From an uncultured Clostridia bacterium (lineage in GTDB: Bacteria > Bacillota > Clostridia > Christensenellales > UBA1242): a stretch of DNA of 22,093 nt. Shown one piece after another: positions 1 to 6,483 of this stretch (within the stretch, counting starts at the first letter, position 1; each line of letters begins with the position of its first letter). The position numbers and the translations under genes are program-made. The stretch covers positions 1 to 22,093 of the forward strand of contig CALCWV010000031.1 of NCBI GenBank assembly GCA_937907645.1, given 5' to 3'. The notes under the pieces were generated by a model. The model was given only the letters and a program-made list of their open reading frames with translations. It was not told the DNA's origin and made no database searches.

Positions 1-4
1 CATT

Positions 5-30
5 AAAAAAAGACTTCAATCGAAGTCTTT
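5..30 (-). terminator. Intrinsic terminator closing the tRNA-Leu locus
   Basis: A perfect 9-bp stem (9-17 with 22-30) and a 4-nt loop are followed on the minus strand by seven T. It lies just after the copy of the tRNA acceptor end plus CCA at 39-50, so it would end any transcript that passes the first terminator at 198-224. Confidence 0.85.
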
Positions 31-38
31 GAATTAAT

Positions 39-172
39 TGGTGCGAGCGGGGCGACGCGTTAAGAAAACAAGCCGTTGTGCTTGTTTTTAGCAAGAGAGT
101 GAAGCTCTCGACAAGCCGGGAGCGACTTGTTCGCGGTCCGGGTCCGGCAGGAAGGACTTGAAAAGTCCCACC
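39..172 (-). repeat. Structured non-coding module carrying a copy of the tRNA-Leu 3' end
   Basis: No credible ORF is present. On the plus strand, 39-50 repeats 12 bases of the acceptor end plus CCA of the intact tRNA-Leu (234-245). At the other edge, 154-162 repeats 9 bases of the tRNA T-arm (248-256) in direct orientation, and 163-172 repeats 10 bases of it (244-253) in inverted orientation. In between are simple hairpins: 65-72 with 81-88, 95-99 with 105-109, 111-115 with 126-130, and 154-159 with 163-168. The module is clearly richer in G+C than its surroundings. It lies between two terminators, downstream of the tRNA. It could be a decayed tRNA copy, a small RNA, or a foldback element. 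I do not recognise a named family. Confidence 0.55.
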
Positions 173-197
173 TAAAAAATTTGCTCAGATTTTAAAC

Positions 198-224
198 AAA
201 AAAAATAGTAACAAACGTTACTAT
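198..224 (-). terminator. Intrinsic terminator of tRNA-Leu
   Basis: A perfect 8-bp stem (205-212 with 217-224) and a 4-nt loop are followed by eight T on the minus strand. It begins about 10 nt past the encoded CCA end of the tRNA, so it is the primary terminator of the tRNA transcript. Confidence 0.88.
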
Positions 225-233
225 AAATTTTGA

Positions 234-315
234 TGGTGCGAGCGGTGGGACTTGAACCCACACTCTTTCGAACACGCCCCTTAAACGTGCGCGTCTGCCA
301 TTCCGCCACGCTCGC
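234..315 (-). tRNA. tRNA-Leu, anticodon AAG
   Basis: A class II tRNA of 82 nt with encoded CCA (234-236). The 7-bp acceptor stem GCGAGCG/CGCTCGC pairs 309-315 with 238-244, and the discriminator base is A. The D-arm is of the leucine type (TGGCGGAATGGCAGACG). The anticodon stem pairs 285-289 with 273-277, closed by a T-G pair. The loop TTAAGGG places T33 at 283 and the anticodon AAG at 282-280. A short variable arm with a 3-bp stem follows, then a T-arm with loop TTCAAGT. Reading the anticodon as TAA would need mismatches in the stem, so AAG is preferred. A34 would be expected to become inosine through TadA, allowing CUU, CUC and CUA to be read. Transcription probably starts near 666 from the promoter at 673-701 and ends at 198-224. 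Confidence 0.93.
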
Positions 316-322
316 ATATTAA

Positions 323-485
323 GTTATTTTGAATACAATTGAAGTGGCGGATGGCAGACGGGGCTGCACTAGGAGGAAACCTCTGTTTCCGACGCATCGA
401 CTGTAATTCCCTTTTTTCTAAAAGATTTCTAAGGGTCAAATCTTTTAGCTTCGCTCACTTGGTGGAGATATTCCGCCACGCTCGC
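323..485 (-). repeat. Structured tRNA-derived repeat, copy 1
   Basis: 163 bp, identical base for base to 493-655, at a period of 170 bp. Read on the minus strand it begins with the first 16 nt of the intact tRNA-Leu (470-485). It ends with an inverted and slightly degenerate copy of the tRNA acceptor/D-arm boundary (344-360, 17 of 18 nt, one deletion). The edges can therefore pair with each other (GTGGCGGA with TCCGCCAC). Internal hairpins are a perfect 11-bp stem (418-428 with 438-448) and a 6-bp stem (375-380 with 385-390). It lies between the promoter at 673-701 and the tRNA, so it should be transcribed as leader RNA. I see no supported protein-coding content. Confidence 0.75.
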
Positions 486-492
486 ATAATTT

Positions 493-655
493 GTTATTTT
501 GAATACAATTGAAGTGGCGGATGGCAGACGGGGCTGCACTAGGAGGAAACCTCTGTTTCCGACGCATCGACTGTAATTCCCTTTTTTCTAAAAGATTTCT
601 AAGGGTCAAATCTTTTAGCTTCGCTCACTTGGTGGAGATATTCCGCCACGCTCGC
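493..655 (-). repeat. Structured tRNA-derived repeat, copy 2
   Basis: An exact copy of 323-485, with the same hairpins at 588-598/608-618 and 545-550/555-560. Its tRNA-like 5' end (640-655) comes about 11 nt after the inferred transcription start near 666. The joints between copies (486-492) and between copy 1 and the tRNA (316-322) differ from each other, so the duplication has 7-nt variable spacers. The absence of any base change suggests a recent duplication or gene conversion. Assembly of such short tandem repeats should be treated with some caution. Confidence 0.75.
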
Positions 656-672
656 TTAACTTGTACTTTGTT

Positions 673-701
673 ATTATACTTGGTGATAAAAAAGTTGTCA
701 A
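673..701 (-). promoter_or_regulatory. Perfect-consensus sigma-A promoter for the tRNA-Leu locus
   Basis: TTGACA (696-701), a 17-nt spacer and TATAAT (673-678) match the consensus exactly on the minus strand. The predicted start is near 666. Such strength is typical of stable RNA genes. The -35 hexamer lies in the 3' arm of the clpX terminator stem. Confidence 0.88.
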
Positions 702-721
702 GCAATTTTGACAACTTTTTT
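688..721 (-). terminator. Intrinsic terminator of the tig-clpP-clpX operon
   Basis: An 8-bp stem (694-701 with 708-715), extended by A-T pairs, is followed by six T on the minus strand. It begins 9 nt after the clpX stop. The stem's 3' arm doubles as the -35 element of the next promoter. Confidence 0.85.
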
Positions 722-729
722 CTTTGTTT

Positions 730-2019
730 TTACATAATTTCAACTGTTATATTGCCCTCTTGGTTTTTATCTTCGATTTTTTCAACTTTATATATGATTT
801 CAGGTTCTGCATCTTTATCTTTTATAAAGTTTTCATTTATAACAATCTTTTCGATATTCTTATGACTTGGAGCATCAAACATTGTCTTCATCATCTTGCT
901 TTCAATGATTGTTCGAAGCCCTCTCGCACCCGTCTTTAACTCGATTGCTTTTTGAGCAACTGCTCTTACAGCTTCTGGAGTAAATTCTATATCAATGTTG
1001 TCCATTTTGAACATCTTTTTGTATTGTTTTACAATAGAATTTTTAGGTTCAACAAGGATTTTGCACAAAGCATCTTCTGTTAGGTCGTCTAATCCAACTA
1101 CTACTGGCAATCTTCCAACAAATTCGGGAATTAGACCATACTTAATTAAGTCGTCCGGCTGCATTTCTTTAGCAAAATTGATCTTATCTTTCTCAATTTT
1201 TGATTTAATCTCTGCGTTAAATCCAACAGTTGAGCTGTTTTTTCTCTCCTCTATAATCCTATCAAGTCCAACGAATGCTCCCCCGCAAATAAAGAGAATA
1301 TTCGTTGTGTCAATCTGTAACATCTCTTGATGAGGATGCTTTCTACCTCCCTGAGGTGGCACACTTGCAACTGTACTTTCAATAATCTTTAAAAGTGCTT
1401 GTTGTACTCCTTCGCCGGCAACATCTCTTGTGATTGAAACATTTTGGCTCTTTTTTGAAATTTTATCGATTTCATCGATGTAAATTATTCCCCTTTGAGC
1501 CTTCTCAATATCATAGTCTGCCGCTTGAATAAGTTTTAAAAGGATGTTTTCAACGTCATCCCCGACATATCCAGCCTCAGTTAATGTTGTCGCATCTGCT
1601 GATGCAAAAGGAACTTTTAATATTCTAGCAAGAGTCTTTGCAAGCAGTGTTTTTCCTGATCCTGTAGGTCCAATGAGCAAAACATTACTTTTTTCAAGTT
1701 CGACTCCGTCATTTTCACACTCTTTTTTATCGAAATTGTGATTTATTCTCTTATAATGATTATAAACTGCAACAGCTAAAGCTTTTTTAGCCTCGTCCTG
1801 TCCAATTATATATTCATCAAGTTTTGACTTAATTTCAGCAGGAATTGGAAGATCAATCTTCTCTAAACTGCTCTTCTTATCCTCTTTTATAATATCTTTG
1901 CATATGTTGATACATTCATCACAAATGAAAGCATCTCCATTAGGACTTGCTACTATCTTTTTAGCATTTTTCTGAGGTTTCCCGCAAAATGAGCAAAAAC
2001 ACTCGTTAGGATCCTTCAT
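730..2019 (-). CDS. clpX: ClpX, ATP-dependent unfoldase of the ClpXP protease
   Basis: A cytoplasmic AAA+ hexamer that recognises, unfolds and feeds substrates to ClpP. At 429 aa it is normal in length. The N-terminal zinc finger uses C9/C12 and C33/C36. The spacing between the pairs is two residues longer than in E. coli and B. subtilis. Walker A GPTGSGKT is at 117-124 and Walker B IIYIDE at 178-183. VGF at 265-267 occupies the place of the IGF loop that docks on ClpP. The RIDGE-type arginine region and C-terminal small domain (ELKTGARGLRTIIE) are present. The start is supported by AGGGGG upstream. It lies 8 nt behind clpP in the tig-clpP-clpX operon. No CIRCE or CtsR site was seen. Confidence 0.97.
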   Translation of the reverse strand: MKDPNECFCSFCGKPQKNAKKIVASPNGDAFICDECINICKDIIKEDKKSSLEKIDLPIPAEIKSKLDEYIIGQDEAKKALAVAVYNHYKRINHNFDKKECENDGVELEKSNVLLIGPTGSGKTLLAKTLARILKVPFASADATTLTEAGYVGDDVENILLKLIQAADYDIEKAQRGIIYIDEIDKISKKSQNVSITRDVAGEGVQQALLKIIESTVASVPPQGGRKHPHQEMLQIDTTNILFICGGAFVGLDRIIEERKNSSTVGFNAEIKSKIEKDKINFAKEMQPDDLIKYGLIPEFVGRLPVVVGLDDLTEDALCKILVEPKNSIVKQYKKMFKMDNIDIEFTPEAVRAVAQKAIELKTGARGLRTIIESKMMKTMFDAPSHKNIEKIVINENFIKDKDAEPEIIYKVEKIEDKNQEGNITVEIM

Positions 2020-2027
2020 AACACCCC

Positions 2028-2618
2028 CTATTTAGAAATCTTTCTTGACACAAAAATCTGGTCAACTAAGCCATATTCCTTGGCTTCCTCTGCAGACATA
2101 TAGTTATCTCTATCAGTATCTTTTTCAATAGTTTTTATTGATTTTCCAGTGTTATTACTTAAAATACTGTTTAATTTTTCTTTAGTCTTCTGCATATGTC
2201 TTGCTTGGATTGCAATGTCACTCGCTTGTCCTTGCGTTCCACCAAGTGGTTGGTGAATCATAATTTCACTATTTGGAAGAGCAAATCTCTTTCCTTTAGT
2301 TCCGCTTGAGAGCAAGAATGCCCCCATTGAAGCAGCTAATCCCACGCAAATTGTACTTACATCACATTTGATGTAATTCATAGTGTCATAGATAGCCATT
2401 CCTGAGCTCACGCTTCCGCCAGGGCTATTGATATACAAGAAAATATCTTTGTCTGGATTCTTCCCTTCCAAATATATCATCTCAGCAATGATTGTATTAG
2501 CCACTGCGTCGTTAATTTCTCCATTCAAGAAGATAATTCTATCCTCTAAAAGTCTTGAATAGATATCATATGATCTTTCATTATTGCCTTTTTGGTCAAT
2601 GACCATAGGTATTAACAT
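2028..2618 (-). CDS. clpP: ClpP, ATP-dependent Clp protease proteolytic subunit
   Basis: A serine peptidase that forms the tetradecameric barrel used by both ClpX (next gene) and ClpC (20474-22093). Length is 196 aa. The catalytic triad S97 (in GLAASMGA), H122 (in MIHQPLGG) and D171 sits at the same numbering as in B. subtilis. The short N-terminal stretch before ERSYDIYSRLL may be processed, as in other ClpPs. The start is preceded by AGGAGG. It lies 14 nt downstream of tig. Co-transcription with tig and clpX is the usual bacterial arrangement. Confidence 0.97.
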   Translation of the reverse strand: MLIPMVIDQKGNNERSYDIYSRLLEDRIIFLNGEINDAVANTIIAEMIYLEGKNPDKDIFLYINSPGGSVSSGMAIYDTMNYIKCDVSTICVGLAASMGAFLLSSGTKGKRFALPNSEIMIHQPLGGTQGQASDIAIQARHMQKTKEKLNSILSNNTGKSIKTIEKDTDRDNYMSAEEAKEYGLVDQIFVSRKISK

Positions 2619-2632
2619 GCCTACCTCCTAAA

Positions 2633-3913
2633 TTATTTGATTGTGTTCTTTTCTTTCAACATGTTGAAGAGCTTAGTCATTAAAATATCGTTGTTAATGT
2701 ATGCTCTTTCATAATCTGATATTTCCTTATCAAATTCGTCAACAGTCTTTCCGCTTCTTGTAGCAAACTCTTCAAGTCTATTGTCATAATCTTCTTTAGT
2801 AACTTCTAAGTTGTTTTCCTTAACAATTTCCTTGAGTACAAGAGTTGTTTTTAAAGATCTAACAGCTTCATCTCTTCTTTGATCTCTAAATTCCTTCATG
2901 CTAACTTTAATAAATTCAAGATATTGTTCTAAAGTGATTTGTTGATATGATAATTTTCTTCTTAAATCCTCAACAATATGGTCGATTTCGTGTTCAACCA
3001 TTGAGTTTGGAAGTTCAATTTCACTTGAGTCAACGATAGTTCTAACTAATTCGTCCTCAGCTGCTCTCTCTGCTCTCTTTTCAGCATCTTTAGTAAGTTT
3101 TGCCTTTACGTCCTTCTTGTATTCAGCAAGAGATTCAAATTCTGTCGTATCTGAAATAAATTTGTCAGTAAGTTCGGCAACTTCTTTCTTTTCAACTTTC
3201 TTTACTTCAATAGCAAAAACAGCTTCCTTTCCAGCAAGTTCTTTTGCAGGATATTGCTCTGGGAATCTAACTTTGATATCTTTTTTATCATTAACTTTCA
3301 TTCCGCAGATTTGTTCTTCGAAATTGTCAATGAAAGAATGTGAGCCAAGTTCTAATCTGTAGTCTTCAGCTTTTCCTCCTTCAAATTCAACTCCGTCAAC
3401 TGACCCAACAAAGTCGATTGTTGCATAGTCGCCCATAGCAGCTTCTTTATCGCTCTCTACAAATCTTGCGTGAGCGTTTACAAGTCTGTTAGCCTCAGCG
3501 TTAACTTGCTCAGCTGTTACTTTTTCAACTTTCTTCTCGATTGTTAATCCTTCATATTTTCCTAACTTAATTTCAGGCATAAGTTCAACAACAAGAGTTG
3601 CTTCGACTCCGTCAGCAGTAATTTTATTTACTGTAACATGAGGATAATCCACTGGATTCACATCTTCATTAGCATTCAAGAAATCGTTATATTCCTTTGA
3701 AACTACTCTTTCGAAAGCTTCATCGTAGAAAATTGTATCGCCATATTCTTTTTCGATAACCTTTCTTGGAGCTTTGCCCTTTCTAAATCCTTGGATGTTA
3801 AATTTTCCCTTTGTTGCTTCATAGGCAACTTCCAAAGCTTGTGCCCAAACTTCAGCAGAAATCTTTACGTTTAATTTTAAAGTGTTCTTTTCACCTTTTT
3901 CTCTAGTAATCAT
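2633..3913 (-). CDS. tig: Trigger factor, ribosome-associated chaperone and prolyl isomerase
   Basis: Binds near the ribosomal exit tunnel and shields nascent chains. Length from the chosen start is 426 aa. The ribosome-docking signature GFRKGKAPR lies at about 42-50. The FKBP-type isomerase domain starts at GDYATIDFVG and ends near FAIEVKKVEKK. A long helical C-terminal chaperone domain follows. The ATG at 3913 is chosen because AAGGAG precedes it, whereas an upstream in-frame ATG at 3970 would lie before the promoter at 3938-3966. It is the first gene of the tig-clpP-clpX operon. Confidence 0.95.
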   Translation of the reverse strand: MITREKGEKNTLKLNVKISAEVWAQALEVAYEATKGKFNIQGFRKGKAPRKVIEKEYGDTIFYDEAFERVVSKEYNDFLNANEDVNPVDYPHVTVNKITADGVEATLVVELMPEIKLGKYEGLTIEKKVEKVTAEQVNAEANRLVNAHARFVESDKEAAMGDYATIDFVGSVDGVEFEGGKAEDYRLELGSHSFIDNFEEQICGMKVNDKKDIKVRFPEQYPAKELAGKEAVFAIEVKKVEKKEVAELTDKFISDTTEFESLAEYKKDVKAKLTKDAEKRAERAAEDELVRTIVDSSEIELPNSMVEHEIDHIVEDLRRKLSYQQITLEQYLEFIKVSMKEFRDQRRDEAVRSLKTTLVLKEIVKENNLEVTKEDYDNRLEEFATRSGKTVDEFDKEISDYERAYINNDILMTKLFNMLKEKNTIK

Positions 3914-3937
3914 TTTTTTCTCCTTTTTTGCTTTTGT

Positions 3938-3966
3938 AGTATAACACAATCTATGTTTTTTATCAA
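3938..3966 (-). promoter_or_regulatory. Sigma-A promoter of tig-clpP-clpX
   Basis: TTGATA (3961-3966), a 17-nt spacer and TATACT (3938-3943) on the minus strand. The predicted start is about 17 nt before the tig ATG, leaving room for just the ribosome binding site. The -35 begins two bases after the T-tract of the preceding terminator. Confidence 0.82.
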
Positions 3967-3968
3967 GC

Positions 3969-4008
3969 AAAAAAACTACGCTAGCATAAAATTTTTATAC
4001 TAACGAAG
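3969..4008 (-). terminator. Intrinsic terminator of the ywlE-rpiB-gap operon
   Basis: A 16-position stem (3976-4008 region) with one T-T mismatch and two G-T pairs, followed by seven T on the minus strand (3969-3975). It is placed 37 nt after the stop of the last gene of the operon. Confidence 0.78.
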
Positions 4009-4044
4009 TCGATTTTTATTTTTAAATGTCATTCAATCTTTATT

Positions 4045-4416
4045 CTACATGAAGAATCCGCAAATATCTGCGATAACAATTCCAAGTAAACAGCAAATTG
4101 TCGCAATTCTGAACGCTGATTCCTTAAGTTTTGTCCTTTTGAATTTTTTATAATATTTCTTTTTGCCACTATCTATCATTTCCATTGTGAGGCTTGCATT
4201 TGAATTAAGAAGTTGAACTTTGTATATGTCATATTCTTTTGTATATCTCTTTCTAAAATAAACATAATCGAGAATCAGCTCAACCATCCAGTAGAGTGCA
4301 AAAACGCCTGCAAAAACTAATGTCGCATAGTGATGACCTGCAACGTTTCTCTCAAAAATCAATGAAAGTACAAGGCCTAAAGATAAGGTGCTGCTTATTG
4401 AAATCCTTCTTATCAT
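4045..4416 (-). CDS. Small membrane protein of unknown function (3 predicted TM segments)
   Basis: 123 aa and not recognised. Hydrophobic segments lie at about 7-21, 30-52 and 103-121. A strongly basic, tyrosine- and lysine-rich soluble stretch (about 55-100) is probably cytoplasmic. The ATG at 4416 overlaps the TGA of the upstream gene in an ATGA junction, which points to translational coupling. An earlier in-frame ATG at 4482 would extend deep into the upstream gene and give a cysteine-rich, unlikely N-terminus. It is the last gene of the operon before the terminator at 3969-4008. The coupling suggests that it forms a complex with its 91-aa neighbour, but this is inference. Confidence 0.75.
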   Translation of the reverse strand: MIRRISISSTLSLGLVLSLIFERNVAGHHYATLVFAGVFALYWMVELILDYVYFRKRYTKEYDIYKVQLLNSNASLTMEMIDSGKKKYYKKFKRTKLKESAFRIATICCLLGIVIADICGFFM

Positions 4417-4688
4417 AAAACAATTCCTAAGATATATAGTACAACAATTGCAACAACGAAAACCACATAGCAGATAAGCCAAGCAATATGCTTTTTCCCT
4501 CTAACCCATGAACCTGCAACAATCATTGTAATTATGTATGCGATAGCTTGTCCAACCTGACTACAAGCTTTTGAAACTGTTCCGTTTCCCTTAAAGATTG
4601 TAACTAGCATAAGAGCAATCGCGATTAAAGCTGTTCCGATGTACGCAATAAATTGTAAAACCTTTTCAATTGACCAGTTTTTACTCAT
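4413..4688 (-). CDS. Small membrane protein of unknown function (3 predicted TM segments)
   Basis: 91 aa and not recognised. Three hydrophobic segments lie at about 11-30, 45-62 and 69-90. The short loop between the last two is basic (RGKKH). The start is supported by AAGGGGAT upstream. It follows gap by 13 nt and overlaps the next gene by 4 nt (ATGA). The three-helix layout is shared with that neighbour, although I see no sequence similarity. No catalytic motif is visible. Confidence 0.75.
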   Translation of the reverse strand: MSKNWSIEKVLQFIAYIGTALIAIALMLVTIFKGNGTVSKACSQVGQAIAYIITMIVAGSWVRGKKHIAWLICYVVFVVAIVVLYILGIVL

Positions 4689-4701
4689 TTTTATCCCCTT
4701 T

Positions 4702-5697
4702 TTATTTTGAAATATGAATTGCTAAGTCTACCACTCTGCAAGAGTATCCCCATTCGTTGTCATACCAAGCAACTAATTTAACAAACTTATCATTTAACAT
4801 AATTCCAGCGTTTATATCAAAGATACAAGATCTTGCATCTCCAATAAAATCACTTGAAACAAGTGCTTGATCTGTCCAGCCAAGGATCCCCTTCATTACT
4901 CCTTCAGACTCTTGCTTGATAGCTTTAACGATTTTTTCATAAGTTGTAGATTTTTTCAATCTACATGTGAGGTCAACAACAGAAACATCAAGAGTTGGAA
5001 CTCTAAAACTCATTCCAGTTAATTTTCCCTCAAGTTCAGGGATAACCTTTGTTACAGCCTTTGCTGCACCTGTCGATGATGGAATTATATTCCCGCTAGC
5101 GGCACGTCCGCCTCTCCAGTCTTTCTTGCTTGGGCCGTCAACTGTAAGTTGTGTTGCAGTTGTCGAGTGAACCGTTGTCATAAGTCCCTCTTCAATCCCG
5201 AAGTGATCATTGATAACCTTAACCAATGGTGCTAAGCAGTTAGTTGTACATGAAGCGTTTGAAACAACCTTCATGTCTTTTGTAAATTCCTGTTCGTTTA
5301 CACCTACAACAAACATAGGCATTTCTTTCCCCGGAGCAGTTACAAGGACACGTTTTGCTCCACCATTCAAGTGAAGTTTAGCGCCTTCATAGTTTGTGAA
5401 TTTTCCCGTTGCCTCAATAACAACATCAATATCTCCCCAAGGAATATTTTGAGGTTCTTTTTCAGCATAGAACTTAATATTCTTGCCATTAACATAGAAT
5501 TTTCCATTTCTTACTGATGTCTTACCCTCAAACTTGCCTTGTACAGTGTCGTGATTAAGCAGATATTCAGCATATTCAACTGTTAAGAAAGGATCATTGA
5601 TAGCAACAACTTCAATATCACTTCTCATTGAACAAATTCTTAAAACTTGTCTTCCAATTCTTCCAAATCCGTTAATTCCAATTTTTACCTTTCTCAT
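4702..5697 (-). CDS. gap: Glyceraldehyde-3-phosphate dehydrogenase, type I
   Basis: Converts glyceraldehyde-3-phosphate, phosphate and NAD+ to 1,3-bisphosphoglycerate in glycolysis. Length is 331 aa, normal for the family. The N-terminal Rossmann motif GINGFGRIGR is at 7-16. The D35-P36 pair after the second strand suggests NAD+ rather than NADP+. The catalytic SNASCTTN centres on C150, with the activating H177. The start follows AAGGGGGA. It lies 9 nt behind the 255-aa membrane protein and does not sit with pgk/tpiA, the common Bacillota partners. Its operon mates are rpiB and a YwlE-like phosphatase. Confidence 0.97.
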   Translation of the reverse strand: MRKVKIGINGFGRIGRQVLRICSMRSDIEVVAINDPFLTVEYAEYLLNHDTVQGKFEGKTSVRNGKFYVNGKNIKFYAEKEPQNIPWGDIDVVIEATGKFTNYEGAKLHLNGGAKRVLVTAPGKEMPMFVVGVNEQEFTKDMKVVSNASCTTNCLAPLVKVINDHFGIEEGLMTTVHSTTATQLTVDGPSKKDWRGGRAASGNIIPSSTGAAKAVTKVIPELEGKLTGMSFRVPTLDVSVVDLTCRLKKSTTYEKIVKAIKQESEGVMKGILGWTDQALVSSDFIGDARSCIFDINAGIMLNDKFVKLVAWYDNEWGYSCRVVDLAIHISK

Positions 5698-5706
5698 AGA
5701 TCCCCC

Positions 5707-6474
5707 TTATTTAACTATTTTCCCTTTTTTAAAGTCTCTTCTTCCTGTACGAACATTTAAAGTATGAACAGCTATTGAAATAAATAGACCAACAACTGCA
5801 AGTAAAATTGCACAAGCAAATAGCAAACATGTCAAAAATTTTGGTGTAAAGTACAAGAAGAAAATTACTGTTGAAACGATTACAGCCATAAGCAGGAAAA
5901 CCCACATGCAAACCGTCGCAACACTTCTTGTTCTGCTGTACTCTTTTGCTACCGCAGGCTCACTTGTTTCAACTTGTGAAATTGTCACATATTTCCACTT
6001 GTTCACTCTTGAAGCATATGATAAATTACTTAAATTTGAGATTACTGGAAACATATTTTCTTTAAAACAAACAACTGAGATATCTCCGTCGAAAAACTCA
6101 AATCCAAATAACACCCTAACGAAATATTGCCACATCTTGAATAAAAAATTCTTAAATTTGTTTCTTTTTTCTGCGCAAACAGTGATATCTGAATTTGAAG
6201 CAAAGAAACTGCTAATTTCCCCTTCTGTGATAGCTTTTCTACATATCAAAACTTTTCCGTCGTCAAGCTCTCCATTTAAAGAATTGATAATTTCCTCTTT
6301 AGTTGTTCCATCTTCAAACTGCTTAATGCATCCATCGAAGCTAGTTGGAGCTTTAATTTGTGATACTAAGCTTTCAGTAACACCAATCACTACTCTTGAA
6401 CCTTTTCTTTTTAGCGTCTCATTTGCAAATGAAATCATTTCTTCCGAAATAACAGGAATTATGATATTCTCCAT
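5707..6474 (-). CDS. Uncharacterised membrane protein, possibly a degenerate family 2 glycosyltransferase
   Basis: 255 aa and not firmly recognised. The N-terminal two thirds are soluble. Two C-terminal hydrophobic hairpin segments lie at about 187-210 and 217-238, followed by a basic tail. The stretch around 105-135 (basic residues, KFKNFLFKMWQYFVRVLFG, then D-x-D) recalls the middle of GtrB/DPM1-like family 2 glycosyltransferases, which also carry two C-terminal membrane helices. The N-terminal nucleotide-sugar motifs of that family (VDDGS, DADLQDP) are absent. If the relation is real, the enzyme is probably inactive. The start has AGGAG. It sits between rpiB and gap with 9-nt gaps on each side, so it is surely co-expressed with them. 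The function is open. Confidence 0.7.
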   Translation of the reverse strand: MENIIIPVISEEMISFANETLKRKGSRVVIGVTESLVSQIKAPTSFDGCIKQFEDGTTKEEIINSLNGELDDGKVLICRKAITEGEISSFFASNSDITVCAEKRNKFKNFLFKMWQYFVRVLFGFEFFDGDISVVCFKENMFPVISNLSNLSYASRVNKWKYVTISQVETSEPAVAKEYSRTRSVATVCMWVFLLMAVIVSTVIFFLYFTPKFLTCLLFACAILLAVVGLFISIAVHTLNVRTGRRDFKKGKIVK

Positions 6475-6483
6475 ATTTCTCTC

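Noticed and set aside
39..50. Attachment site of an integrated element (tRNA 3' end repeated)
   Set aside because: The repeat of the tRNA 3' end is only 12 bp, and merely about 190 bp lie between the copies, with no integrase or cargo. A relic att site is possible, but the inverted T-arm copy is not explained by it.
323..655. CRISPR array
   Set aside because: Only two copies of a 163-bp unit with 7-bp spacers. CRISPR repeats are much shorter and spacers longer.
39..655. Group I intron or split/interrupted tRNA-Leu
   Set aside because: The break after nt 16 lies in the D-arm, not the anticodon loop. No matching second exon follows the upstream units, and an intact tRNA is present. I could not identify intron core elements P3-P7.
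509..865. Plus-strand ORF across the second tRNA-derived repeat into clpX
   Set aside because: It runs through structured repeat, promoter and terminator, then antisense through clpX. No homology or ribosome binding site supports it.
3914..4044. CIRCE or CtsR operator in front of the tig-clpP-clpX operon
   Set aside because: No TTAGCACTC-N9-GAGTGCTAA pattern and no tandem GGTCAAA heptads could be seen. Only the terminator, promoter and ribosome binding site are supported.
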